The notes under the pieces are model-generated. The model worked only from the letters and a program-made list of their open reading frames with translations, made no database searches and had not been told where the DNA came from. The position numbers and the translations under genes were made by a program. DNA of 19,499 nt from DATBHZ01 sp036557185 (GTDB lineage Bacteria; Actinomycetota; Acidimicrobiia; IMCC26256; JAENVU01), in NCBI GenBank assembly GCA_036557185.1, contig DATBHZ010000076.1:1-19499 (forward strand), written 5' to 3'. Below, one piece after another: positions 1 to 6,584 of the stretch. Numbering within the stretch: the first letter of the stretch is position 1; every line of letters begins with the position of its first letter.

Positions 1-43
1 TCCATCCAGCCAGGCTATCGATCAGCGGCGGTGCTCGCGCCCG

Positions 44-652
44 TCAGGGCTCGAGCCGGAGCTCGAGCAGCTGAGCGACGTCGTCGAGACACGAGGCGAC
101 GAGCTCCAAGCGCTCGTCGGGATCGTCGGTCGTGAGCACGCGTTGCGCGTCGAGCGGTCCGAGCGGTGCTGCCGCCTCCCAGCCCGCGCGCACCGCGTCC
201 GCGTCGAGCGCGATGTCGGTTGGCACATCCGCACCGAGCCGTCGGAGGAGATCGAGCACGCGGAGGAACGCGCGCTCGACGTGCGCTCGGCGCTCGGCGT
301 CCGCTCTCACATCGTCGAGCACCAGCTCCACGCGCGCGCGTGGGTACGGATCCTCCGGGAGCCACTCCAGAACGCGGAGGCGGGACGATCCGACGGCCGT
401 CAACGCGGAGCGTCCGTCGGGGAGGGCCATGACCTCAGCGATCCGGGCAACGGTGCCGACGTCGAATCGCTGGTCACCGCCGCCGACCTCGGAGCCGCGC
501 TCGATCAGGACCACGCCGAACTCGCGGCTTCCCGCGAGGCAGTCCGCCAGCATCGTCCGGTAACGCGGTTCGAACACGTGCAACGGGAGCGAGGCGAACG
601 GCAGCAGGGGGCTTCCGAGCGGGAACATCGGCAGCACGCGCTGTTCTGCCAT
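44..652 (-). CDS. LON peptidase N-terminal (substrate-binding) domain protein
   Basis: A 202-residue stand-alone LON substrate-binding domain. The opening segment, with PMFPLGSPLLPF at residues 8-19 and LHVFEPRYRTML at 24-35, is the signature of the family. No AAA+ or Ser-Lys protease domain follows, so it is not the Lon protease itself. Such short proteins are common in actinobacteria and proteobacteria and are presumed to bind protein substrates or partners; the true role is unknown. The ATG at 652 is chosen because the motif begins within ten residues of it; the open frame continues upstream only as an overlap with the preceding gene. It starts 4 nt after the stop of the SirB1-like gene, so the two are very probably one transcript read leftward. 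The family call is secure, the function is not. Confidence 0.88.
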   Translation of the reverse strand: MAEQRVLPMFPLGSPLLPFASLPLHVFEPRYRTMLADCLAGSREFGVVLIERGSEVGGGDQRFDVGTVARIAEVMALPDGRSALTAVGSSRLRVLEWLPEDPYPRARVELVLDDVRADAERRAHVERAFLRVLDLLRRLGADVPTDIALDADAVRAGWEAAAPLGPLDAQRVLTTDDPDERLELVASCLDDVAQLLELRLEP

Positions 653-656
653 GCGC

Positions 657-1457
657 TCAGTTCGCCTGCGCTCGGAGCGCGCGAGCCTCTGCCAGCAGCG
701 CGTCCGAGCGCGCCTTGGCCACCTCGGGCGCGAGCTCTTCGAGCGCGCTCGCGGCCTCGTCGAACGCCCCCACGGAGGCGAGCACCCGCGCGGTGCGCTC
801 GCGCTCTCTCGATGGGAGCTCCGGAAAGCAGAGTCGCAGCCGGGCAACCCATCGCGCCTCCGGGCTGCGCCGACTCTCGAACGTCCGCTCGAGGTTGTTG
901 AGCATTCGCAAGAGGATCGAACGGGAGCCCGTCGGCGCGAGCAGCGCGGCCGAGAAGTCCATGTCCGTTCCGTACAGCTCTTCGAACAACGCGCGGCAAC
1001 CCGCGATGTCCAGGACCGCACCGTCGTGGAACACGTCGATGTACGTGCCGGGCTCGTGATCGACACCGACGAGGAAGTGGCCCGGCATGCCGACGCCGTG
1101 CAGACGGATGCCGACGCGCCGGCCCAGCTCGATCATAAGCACGCTCAACGTGATCGGGATACCGAGCCGTCGATCGATCACCTCCGGGAGGAGCGAGTTC
1201 CGCGGGTCCGTGTAGTCGATCGTGTTGCCGCGAAAGCCGAGGTCGCGAGTCATGACCTCCGCGAGGGCCGTCGCGTCGCCCGCAGCGGGGACGCACCGGC
1301 GCGCGAGCTCGTCGAGCCGATCGAGCCAGAGATCGACGTCGACATCCTGCATCGCGTGCGCGGCAATGAGGAAGGCGGCCTCGTCGAGCGGGAGGTCGCC
1401 TTCGTCGAGGCGCAGCAGCGCGCGAAAGCGCTCCGTCGCCTCCGCCGGCGAGTCCAT
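657..1457 (-). CDS. SirB1-family protein (transglutaminase-like fold, TPR-like C-terminus)
   Basis: A 266-residue protein of the SirB1/Transglut_core2 family. The core motif lies at about residues 78-130: NTIDYTDPRNSLLPEV at 78-93, RRLGIPITLS at 96-105 and GVGMPGHFLVG at 121-131. H127 and D141 fit the His and Asp of a transglutaminase-like triad, while the nucleophile position in PITLS carries serine, as in many members. The C-terminal third (about 180-260) is helical and alanine-rich, consistent with the TPR-like tail of the family. The biochemical function is not established. The ATG at 1457 is preceded by TACGCT ending 8 nt upstream, suggesting a leaderless or nearly leaderless mRNA. The gene is divergent from the Fur-family gene and lies 4 nt before the LON-domain gene. 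Confidence 0.87.
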   Translation of the reverse strand: MDSPAEATERFRALLRLDEGDLPLDEAAFLIAAHAMQDVDVDLWLDRLDELARRCVPAAGDATALAEVMTRDLGFRGNTIDYTDPRNSLLPEVIDRRLGIPITLSVLMIELGRRVGIRLHGVGMPGHFLVGVDHEPGTYIDVFHDGAVLDIAGCRALFEELYGTDMDFSAALLAPTGSRSILLRMLNNLERTFESRRSPEARWVARLRLCFPELPSRERERTARVLASVGAFDEAASALEELAPEVAKARSDALLAEARALRAQAN

Positions 1458-1465
1458 GGAAGGCG

Positions 1466-1471
1466 AGCGTA
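1466..1471 (-). promoter_or_regulatory. Putative -10 box (TACGCT) of the sirB1-like/LON operon
   Basis: On the minus strand TACGCT ends 8 nt before the ATG at 1457, so transcription would begin at or next to the start codon. No convincing -35 is visible and no Shine-Dalgarno could fit. The assignment rests on the hexamer and its spacing only. Confidence 0.4.
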
Positions 1472-1481
1472 GGCGGCTCGG

Positions 1482-1487
1482 TACACT
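1482..1487 (+). promoter_or_regulatory. Putative -10 box (TACACT) of the Fur-family gene
   Basis: TACACT followed by 7 nt and then ATG at 1495 is the classic geometry of an actinobacterial leaderless promoter. It lies inside the 37-bp gap between divergent start codons, back to back with the minus-strand -10 at 1466-1471. No -35 is apparent. Confidence 0.5.
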
Positions 1488-1494
1488 GCGGCCG

Positions 1495-2010
1495 ATGCCC
1501 TCAGGCCGCCTCGATGCCGACGTGCGCGCTGCCGTCGTCGGGCGCCTGCACGCCGCCGGCCAGCGCATGACCATGAACCGCGAAGCGCTGCTCGTGGCGC
1601 TCGCGGCGGCTCCGAGACCGCTCACGATGACGGAGATCCTCGAAGCGCGGCCCAACCTCGCCACGAGCTCGGCCTACCGCAATCTTGTCGTGCTCGAACA
1701 GGCGGGTGCGGTGCACCGGCTGGTGACATCGAACGATTTCGCTCGCTACGAGCTCGCCGAAGGCCTCACCGAGCACCACCATCACCTCGTCTGCACGTCG
1801 TGCGGAGCAGTCGAGGACGTCCACGCGCCCGATGTCCTGGAGGAGTCGGTGCGCCGCGCTGCAGCGTCGATCCAGAGGCGCACGGGCTTCCGGGTCGACC
1901 GTCACCGGGTGGACCTGCTCGGCCTGTGCGAGCGCTGTTTCGCGGCCGGGCGTTCGGCCGATGGAGCCGGCCGAGAGAGCACAGGCGTCATCACGGCCGA
2001 TCGGGCATGA
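1495..2010 (+). CDS. Fur-family metalloregulator
   Basis: A 171-residue transcription factor. The winged-helix N-terminus runs to about residue 90; the recognition-helix region TSSAYRNLVVLEQAG (57-71) matches the Fur/Zur/PerR family. The C-terminal half carries a four-histidine run (94-97), CTSC (C100, C103) and CERC (C145, C148), which form the usual structural zinc site and part of the sensing site. The sensed metal (iron, zinc, manganese) or peroxide cannot be read from the sequence. The ATG at 1495 is chosen because a TACACT box ends 7 nt before it; the open frame extends further upstream only as a shadow of the divergent gene. Its TGA overlaps the ATG of the next gene by 4 nt, so regulator and membrane protein are translationally coupled, which points to a metal-related role for the pair. 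Confidence 0.9.
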   Translation: MPSGRLDADVRAAVVGRLHAAGQRMTMNREALLVALAAAPRPLTMTEILEARPNLATSSAYRNLVVLEQAGAVHRLVTSNDFARYELAEGLTEHHHHLVCTSCGAVEDVHAPDVLEESVRRAAASIQRRTGFRVDRHRVDLLGLCERCFAAGRSADGAGRESTGVITADRA

Positions 2011-3050
2011 AGCGGGCGGGCCTCGTGCTCGTGCTCGGCGGACTGCTCGTCCTGCTCGGCGCCACGCCCGCGAGCGCGCACGGTGTGGGTGGTGCCCAGC
2101 CGACGAACTACAAGACCACGATCCGCAGCATCGAACCTCCGCTCCCCGGCGTGCACGTGTCGGTCGTGCAACAGAGCTCCAAGCTCCAGCTCGTCAACAC
2201 CTCTTCCCGGACGGTGACGGTCCTCGGCTACTCGGGCGAGCCGTACCTGCGGATCACGCGCAACGGCGTGTACGAGAACCGCAAGTCTCCGGCGGTGTTC
2301 CTCAACCAGACGCTCGTGCCGACGACGAAGGCACCGAAGCAGTACAACGCTGCGGCCACACCCGAGTGGGCTCGGATCTCCGACGGGGACACCGCGCGGT
2401 GGCACGACCACCGCACACACTGGATGGGCGGGACGCCCGAGGTCGTGCGTCGCGACCCGACGCACAGCCATATCCTGCTGACCGATTGGTCGGTCCCGCT
2501 CGTCGTCGGCAACATGCGCGCGGCGATCCGCGGCGACGCGACGTGGTTCCCCGGCCCGAGCCCGTGGCCTTACTACCTGCTCGCGATCGGCCTGGCTGCG
2601 CTCGTGCTCCTCGCGGCACGACGCGCGCTCCGGGTCACTTGGTTGGTAGCGCTGGGGGTTGTGGTCGCGATCGGCGTGGCGACCATCGCCGGCTCGTGGC
2701 GGCCGTCCGCGCTCACGTTCGCGGGTCGGGCGGGGGCGCAGGCCTACGTCGCCGCAGGAGTGATCGTGGCGACGGTCGCGCTCGCATGGCTCTTGCGCAA
2801 GGGCACGTGGGCCGCGACTCCGGCGGTGCTCGTGGCGGGACTCTTCGTGTGCATCGCCGGAGGCTTGGCGAACTTCACGAGCCTGAGTCGCTCGCAGCTG
2901 CCGACGGAGCTCACACCGTGGATCGCTCGCGTCAACGTAGCGATCATGCTGGCGCTGGGCTTCGGGCTGCTCGTCTCAGCCGCGTGGCGCTTGCGGCTCA
3001 GCACGCCGGCAGCGGAGGAGGTGCGGGAGCCGGTCGGCGTGAGAAGCTGA
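2007..3050 (+). CDS. Secreted/membrane protein with His-first mature N-terminus; function unknown
   Basis: A 347-residue protein. Residues 1-24 are a signal peptide ending in ASA (22-24), which would leave H25 as the first mature residue. An extracytoplasmic domain follows (about 25-185), containing PTNYKTTI (32-39), GYSGEPYLRI (74-83) and a histidine-rich stretch with WHDHRTHWMGG (132-142) and H153/H155. Five hydrophobic segments then lie near 188-205, 209-229, 244-263, 270-289 and 308-328, so the C-terminal half is membrane-embedded. I recall similar proteins as conserved hypotheticals in actinobacteria, but no function. An N-terminal histidine after signal cleavage is what CopC-like copper-binding proteins use, and the gene overlaps a Fur-family regulator by 4 nt, so a metal role is an inference worth testing. 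The start at 2007 gives a proper signal peptide. Confidence 0.82.
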   Translation: MKRAGLVLVLGGLLVLLGATPASAHGVGGAQPTNYKTTIRSIEPPLPGVHVSVVQQSSKLQLVNTSSRTVTVLGYSGEPYLRITRNGVYENRKSPAVFLNQTLVPTTKAPKQYNAAATPEWARISDGDTARWHDHRTHWMGGTPEVVRRDPTHSHILLTDWSVPLVVGNMRAAIRGDATWFPGPSPWPYYLLAIGLAALVLLAARRALRVTWLVALGVVVAIGVATIAGSWRPSALTFAGRAGAQAYVAAGVIVATVALAWLLRKGTWAATPAVLVAGLFVCIAGGLANFTSLSRSQLPTELTPWIARVNVAIMLALGFGLLVSAAWRLRLSTPAAEEVREPVGVRS

Positions 3051-3056
3051 CCGCTC

Positions 3057-3479
3057 ATGCCCACCATCTTCACCCGCATCATCGACGGCGAGCTGCCCGG
3101 GCGTTTCGTGTGGCGCGACGACCTGTGTGTCGCGTTCCTCTCGATCAACCCACTCCGTCAGGGCCACACGCTCGTGGTGCCGCGGGAAGAGGTCGACCAT
3201 TGGATCGAGCTCGAGCCGGGCATCAACCAGCACCTGATCGGTGTCGCGCAACAGATCGGCGAGGCGCAGCAGCGCGTGTTCTCGCCGCTGCGCATCGGTT
3301 TGATCGTCGCAGGCATGGAAGTGCCGCACGTACATCTCCACGTGCTCCCGATCGACGCCGAGAGCGACCTCAACTTCGCGAACGCCGAGCGCAACCCTGA
3401 TCCTGTCCAGCTCGACGACGCCGCGAATCGACTGCGCGAGGCGCTGCGCGCCGTGGGCGCGGTCGGCGCGTCCGACTGA
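3057..3479 (+). CDS. HIT-family nucleotide-binding hydrolase
   Basis: A 140-residue histidine-triad protein. The N-terminus IFTRIIDGELPGRFV (4-18) and NPLRQGHTLVVPREEV (31-46) are typical of the HIT/HINT branch, and the defining motif PHVHLHVLP lies at 90-98 with H91, H93 and H95; H93 is the expected nucleophile. Family members hydrolyse nucleoside phosphoramidates or dinucleoside polyphosphates in the cytoplasm; the substrate here is unknown. The length is normal. It begins 6 nt after the upstream membrane-protein stop and ends 6 nt before the SDR gene, with no evident ribosome-binding site, so it probably depends on the same transcript and on reinitiation. Confidence 0.92.
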   Translation: MPTIFTRIIDGELPGRFVWRDDLCVAFLSINPLRQGHTLVVPREEVDHWIELEPGINQHLIGVAQQIGEAQQRVFSPLRIGLIVAGMEVPHVHLHVLPIDAESDLNFANAERNPDPVQLDDAANRLREALRAVGAVGASD

Positions 3480-3485
3480 TCGTCG

Positions 3486-4262
3486 ATGCGGCTCGACGGC
3501 GAGCTCGCGCTCGTCACCGGCTCGACGTCGGGCATCGGAGTCGCGATCGCGCGGCGCTTCGCGTCCGAGGGCGCGCGAGTGGTCGTCACCGGTCGTGACA
3601 GCGAGCGCGGAGCCGAGACGGTCGCCTCGATCGTCTCCGGCGGGGGGACCGCGAGCTTCGTTGCCGCCGACCTCTCACGCGAGGACGAGTGCACGCGTCT
3701 CGTTGCCGAGGCGCGCGCGGCGCTCGGCGGTCTGACGGTGCTCGTCAACAACGCGGCGTCCGGACCCGAGGGCGGGGACGCGGGCGTGGCAGCGATCACC
3801 ACCGCGGCCTGGGAGCGCATCCTCACCGTCAACCTGACGGCGCCAATGTGGCTGACGCGCGCGGCACTGCCTACGATGATCGAGGCGGGTCACGGCGCGA
3901 TCGTCAACATCTCCACCCGCCAGGCCGAGCACGCGAGCAAGGGCTACAGCGCGTACATCGCGAGCAAGGCAGGCCTGAACGGGCTCACTCGCTCGATCGC
4001 GGTGGAGTACGCGGAGCGTGGCGTCCGGTGCAACACGATCTCACCTGGCTACGTGCTGAACAGCCGTCGCGATGCCGACCTCGACGCCCACCCCGAGCGC
4101 CGCGCACGACTCGAGGCGATGCACCTGAGCCGCAACGGCACTGCCGACGATGTGGCGCACCTGGCGGTCTATCTCGCGAGCCACGAGAGTGACTGGCTGA
4201 CCGGTGTGAACATCCCGCTCGACGGCGGGAGCAGCGCAGCGCGCGCAGCATCACTCGGCTGA
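3486..4262 (+). CDS. Short-chain dehydrogenase/reductase (SDR)
   Basis: A 258-residue classical SDR. TGSTSGIG (11-18) is the nucleotide-binding loop, NNAA is at 88-91, the catalytic serine is S143 in NIST, and Y157/K161 form the YxxxK motif; GDGG-like DGGSS near 246-250 ends the fold. It should be a soluble NAD(P)(H)-dependent alcohol/ketone oxidoreductase. Basic residues after the first strand (R37 in TGRDSE, R41) hint at NADP(H), only weakly. The substrate cannot be assigned. Its stop overlaps the start of the following sugar isomerase-like gene by 1 nt (TGATG), which suggests that the two act on the same polyol, sugar acid or keto-sugar pathway. Confidence 0.9.
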   Translation: MRLDGELALVTGSTSGIGVAIARRFASEGARVVVTGRDSERGAETVASIVSGGGTASFVAADLSREDECTRLVAEARAALGGLTVLVNNAASGPEGGDAGVAAITTAAWERILTVNLTAPMWLTRAALPTMIEAGHGAIVNISTRQAEHASKGYSAYIASKAGLNGLTRSIAVEYAERGVRCNTISPGYVLNSRRDADLDAHPERRARLEAMHLSRNGTADDVAHLAVYLASHESDWLTGVNIPLDGGSSAARAASLG

Positions 4263-5068
4263 TGCACCCACGCATCTCGGTGTCGGCGATCAGCACCTAT
4301 CAATGGACGCTCGACGAAGACCTCGCGTTCTACGCGAGCTCCGGAATCACGAACGTCGGCATCTCGGCCGCCAAGCTCGACCGGCACGGATGGGACGACG
4401 GCGTGCGACGGGTCACGGCGAGCGGAGTCGACGTCGCGAACCTCATCGGGCTCGGGCCGTTCCACCTCGCGCAGCCCACACAGTGGGACGGCCAGCGCGA
4501 GCGGCTCGACCGAGCCGTCGACGCAGCGAGCACGCTCGGAGCGGGCTGCATGGTGTTCACAACAGGGCCGGCCGGCCCGCTCACCTGGGAGGATGCAGCC
4601 GACGCGCTCGCCGCGGCCCTTGCGCCCACGTTGCAGCGCGCTCGGGAGACGGTCGTGCCGTTCGCGATCGAGCACACGAATTCCCTGCGCGTCGACGTCG
4701 GGTTCGTGCACACGTTCGCCGATGCGATCGACGTGGCGCGCCGGCTGGGAACGGGTGTCTGCATGGAGGTCAACGCGTGCTGGGCCGAGCGCGATCTCGC
4801 TCGGACGATCGCGACGGGGATCGACACGGTGCGGCTCGTACAGGTGAGTGACTTCTCCGTCGGCACGATGTCGACGCCGAACCGGCTCGTCCCGGGCGAC
4901 GGCGACATCCCGCTCGAACGCATCCTCGGCAACGTTCTCGATGCCGGATACCAGGGCGTCTTCGACCTCGAGCTGATCGGCCCCGCGATCGAGCAAGAGG
5001 GCTACCGCTCCGCGGTGCCCCGCGCCGTCGACTGTCTCACCGATCTCCTCGAACACCTGGGCGCCTGA
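4262..5068 (+). CDS. Sugar phosphate isomerase/epimerase-like TIM-barrel protein
   Basis: A 268-residue protein of the xylose isomerase-like/AP endonuclease family 2 superfamily. Candidate metal ligands sit at the expected strand ends: E137 in IEHTN, E169 in MEVN, D197 in QVSDF and E237 in DLEL. The stretch PGDGDIPLERIL (211-222) followed by GYQGVFDLEL (229-238) is characteristic of the IolE/IolI-like isomerase branch. It probably isomerises, epimerises or dehydrates a sugar or cyclitol derivative with a divalent metal. The start overlaps the SDR stop by 1 nt, so the two are coupled. The exact substrate is unknown. An endonuclease role is unlikely from the context. Confidence 0.85.
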   Translation: MHPRISVSAISTYQWTLDEDLAFYASSGITNVGISAAKLDRHGWDDGVRRVTASGVDVANLIGLGPFHLAQPTQWDGQRERLDRAVDAASTLGAGCMVFTTGPAGPLTWEDAADALAAALAPTLQRARETVVPFAIEHTNSLRVDVGFVHTFADAIDVARRLGTGVCMEVNACWAERDLARTIATGIDTVRLVQVSDFSVGTMSTPNRLVPGDGDIPLERILGNVLDAGYQGVFDLELIGPAIEQEGYRSAVPRAVDCLTDLLEHLGA

Positions 5069-5152
5069 CGCACGGCGAGGTCCGCGTTTGCCCGTCACGC
5101 GAGAAGGGCACGACACTTCGTCGATCATGACCGAAATGAAGTCGACGAACAG

Positions 5153-6580
5153 ATGAGCAACGTGCATGCAACCTCGTCGGCGGTCGAGCTGACCGCCGCG
5201 CTGCGCGACAACGAGATCTCGGCGCGCGAGCTGCTCGACGTCTACCTCGACCGCATCGATCGTCTGGACAAAGGTCGCGTCAACGCCGTCGTCACGCTCG
5301 ACGCGGAGCGCGCACGTGAGACCGCGGCCGCGGCCGACGAGAGGCTCGCGCAGGGCGATCCCATCGGGCCGCTGCACGGCCTTCCGATCACGATCAAGGA
5401 CGCGATCGAGACCGAGGGCATCCGTTCGACCGGCGGCGCGGTCGAGCTTGCGGACCACGTACCTACAGCCGACGCCCCTGCCGTCGCGCGACTCAAGGAG
5501 GCAGGTGCGATCGTCTTCGGGAAGACGAACCTCCCGCGATGGTCCGGCGACAGCCAGGCGTTCAACGAGCTGTTCGGCACGACGAACAACCCATGGTCGC
5601 TCGAGCACGTCCCTGGCGGATCGTCGGGTGGCTCGGCCGCGGCGCTCGCTGCCGGGCTCACCGGCGCCGAGCTGGGTACCGACATCGGCGGCTCGGTGCG
5701 CGCGCCCGCGCACTGCTGCGGTATCTACGCGCTCAAGCCCAGCTACGGAGTCGTCCCCAACCTCGGCTACCTCGACCACGTCGGCGGTGGCACGACGCAG
5801 ACCGACATCAACACATTCGGGCCGATGGCGCGCTCGGCAAGCGACCTCGATCTCCTGCTCGGCGTGCTCGCCGGCCCGGCGCCCGACGAAGCGCCGGCGT
5901 GGCGCCTGGAGCTGCCGACCGAGGACCAAACCTCACTCGCCGGGCTCCGGGTTGCCGCCTGGTTCGAGGACGACGCGTGCCCGGTCGACGCCGAGTACGC
6001 GGGAATGCTCCGCGCGACGGCGGACACGCTCGCCGACGCGGGCGCCCGCGTGACCGAGTCGCACCCGAGCGTGCCGTTCGGCAAGCACGTGAACCTGTAC
6101 ATGCGTCTGATCGCGGCCGCCGTCTCGCCCGGCATGCCCGACGACTTCGGAGAGCAGATCTCCGGCACGCACCGCCAGTGGCTGCGCTCGGACGAGAAAC
6201 GCGCCGCGTTCCGGCGCGCCTGGGCCGAGTGGTTCGAGCAGTACGACGTGCTCCTCGCGCCCGCGTGGTCGGTGCCGCCCCTCCTGCACGACCAAGAGGG
6301 CGACATGATCTCGCGCACCATCCTCGTGAACGGCATCCCGCAGAACCACTTCGACATCTCGCTCTGGCTCATGCTCGTGAACCTCACGAACCTGCCGTCG
6401 GTCGTCGTGCCGATCGGGCGCACCTCGGCCGGGCTCCCCGTCGGCATGCAGATCATCGCCCCGTACCTGCGGGATCGGCGCGCCGTCCGCGTCGCGGAGC
6501 TCGTCGAAGAGCTGATCGGCGGCTACGAGGTCCCACCCGGTTTCGAGGATGCACACGACCGCGTGGGTTCCACGCGCTGA
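5153..6580 (+). CDS. Amidase (amidase signature family)
   Basis: A 475-residue amidase signature enzyme that hydrolyses a carboxamide to an acid and ammonia or an amine. The Ser-cisSer-Lys triad is visible: K82 in ITIKDA, S157 in GGSSGGSAAA and S181 in GTDIGGSVRAPA, with the usual 24-residue spacing between the serines. The length and the C-terminal motif GLPVGMQIIAP (near 433-443) fit catabolic amidases. It is unlikely to be GatA because gatC and gatB are absent and it sits among catabolic oxidoreductases. It starts at the first available in-frame start, 84 nt after the isomerase gene, with only a weak purine-rich site upstream. Its end converges with the DUF2332 gene 4 nt away. The substrate is unknown. 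Confidence 0.92.
   Translation: MSNVHATSSAVELTAALRDNEISARELLDVYLDRIDRLDKGRVNAVVTLDAERARETAAAADERLAQGDPIGPLHGLPITIKDAIETEGIRSTGGAVELADHVPTADAPAVARLKEAGAIVFGKTNLPRWSGDSQAFNELFGTTNNPWSLEHVPGGSSGGSAAALAAGLTGAELGTDIGGSVRAPAHCCGIYALKPSYGVVPNLGYLDHVGGGTTQTDINTFGPMARSASDLDLLLGVLAGPAPDEAPAWRLELPTEDQTSLAGLRVAAWFEDDACPVDAEYAGMLRATADTLADAGARVTESHPSVPFGKHVNLYMRLIAAAVSPGMPDDFGEQISGTHRQWLRSDEKRAAFRRAWAEWFEQYDVLLAPAWSVPPLLHDQEGDMISRTILVNGIPQNHFDISLWLMLVNLTNLPSVVVPIGRTSAGLPVGMQIIAPYLRDRRAVRVAELVEELIGGYEVPPGFEDAHDRVGSTR
6560..6576. terminator. Hairpin at the convergent amidase/DUF2332 junction
   Basis: CGCGTGG and CCACGCG form a perfect 7-bp stem with a GTT loop, placed 1 nt before the amidase stop codon and within 10 nt of the DUF2332 stop. 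There is no T-tract, but GC-rich actinobacterial terminators often lack one. Because it is symmetric it could act in both directions. It lies inside the last codons of the amidase, so coding constraint is an alternative explanation. Confidence 0.5.
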
Positions 6581-6584
6581 CAGA

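Noticed and set aside
1..43. Possible gene end at the left edge
   Set aside because: Only 43 bp beyond the LON-domain stop; no frame or structure can be supported.
651..1472. 273-residue plus-strand frame opposite the SirB1-like gene
   Set aside because: Arg/Glu-rich antisense shadow of a gene with clear family motifs; no ribosome-binding site or domain.
5089..5110. Inverted repeat TGCCC...GGGCA between the isomerase and amidase genes
   Set aside because: Only a 5-bp stem with a 12-nt loop and no T-tract; too weak to call a terminator.
4169..5929. 586-residue open frame on the minus strand opposite the SDR, isomerase and amidase genes
   Set aside because: Antisense to three clearly coding genes; Arg/Asp/Val-rich composition typical of a GC-rich shadow frame, with no recognisable domain.
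5153..6580. Calling the amidase GatA
   Set aside because: No gatC or gatB neighbours; the context is catabolic oxidoreductases.
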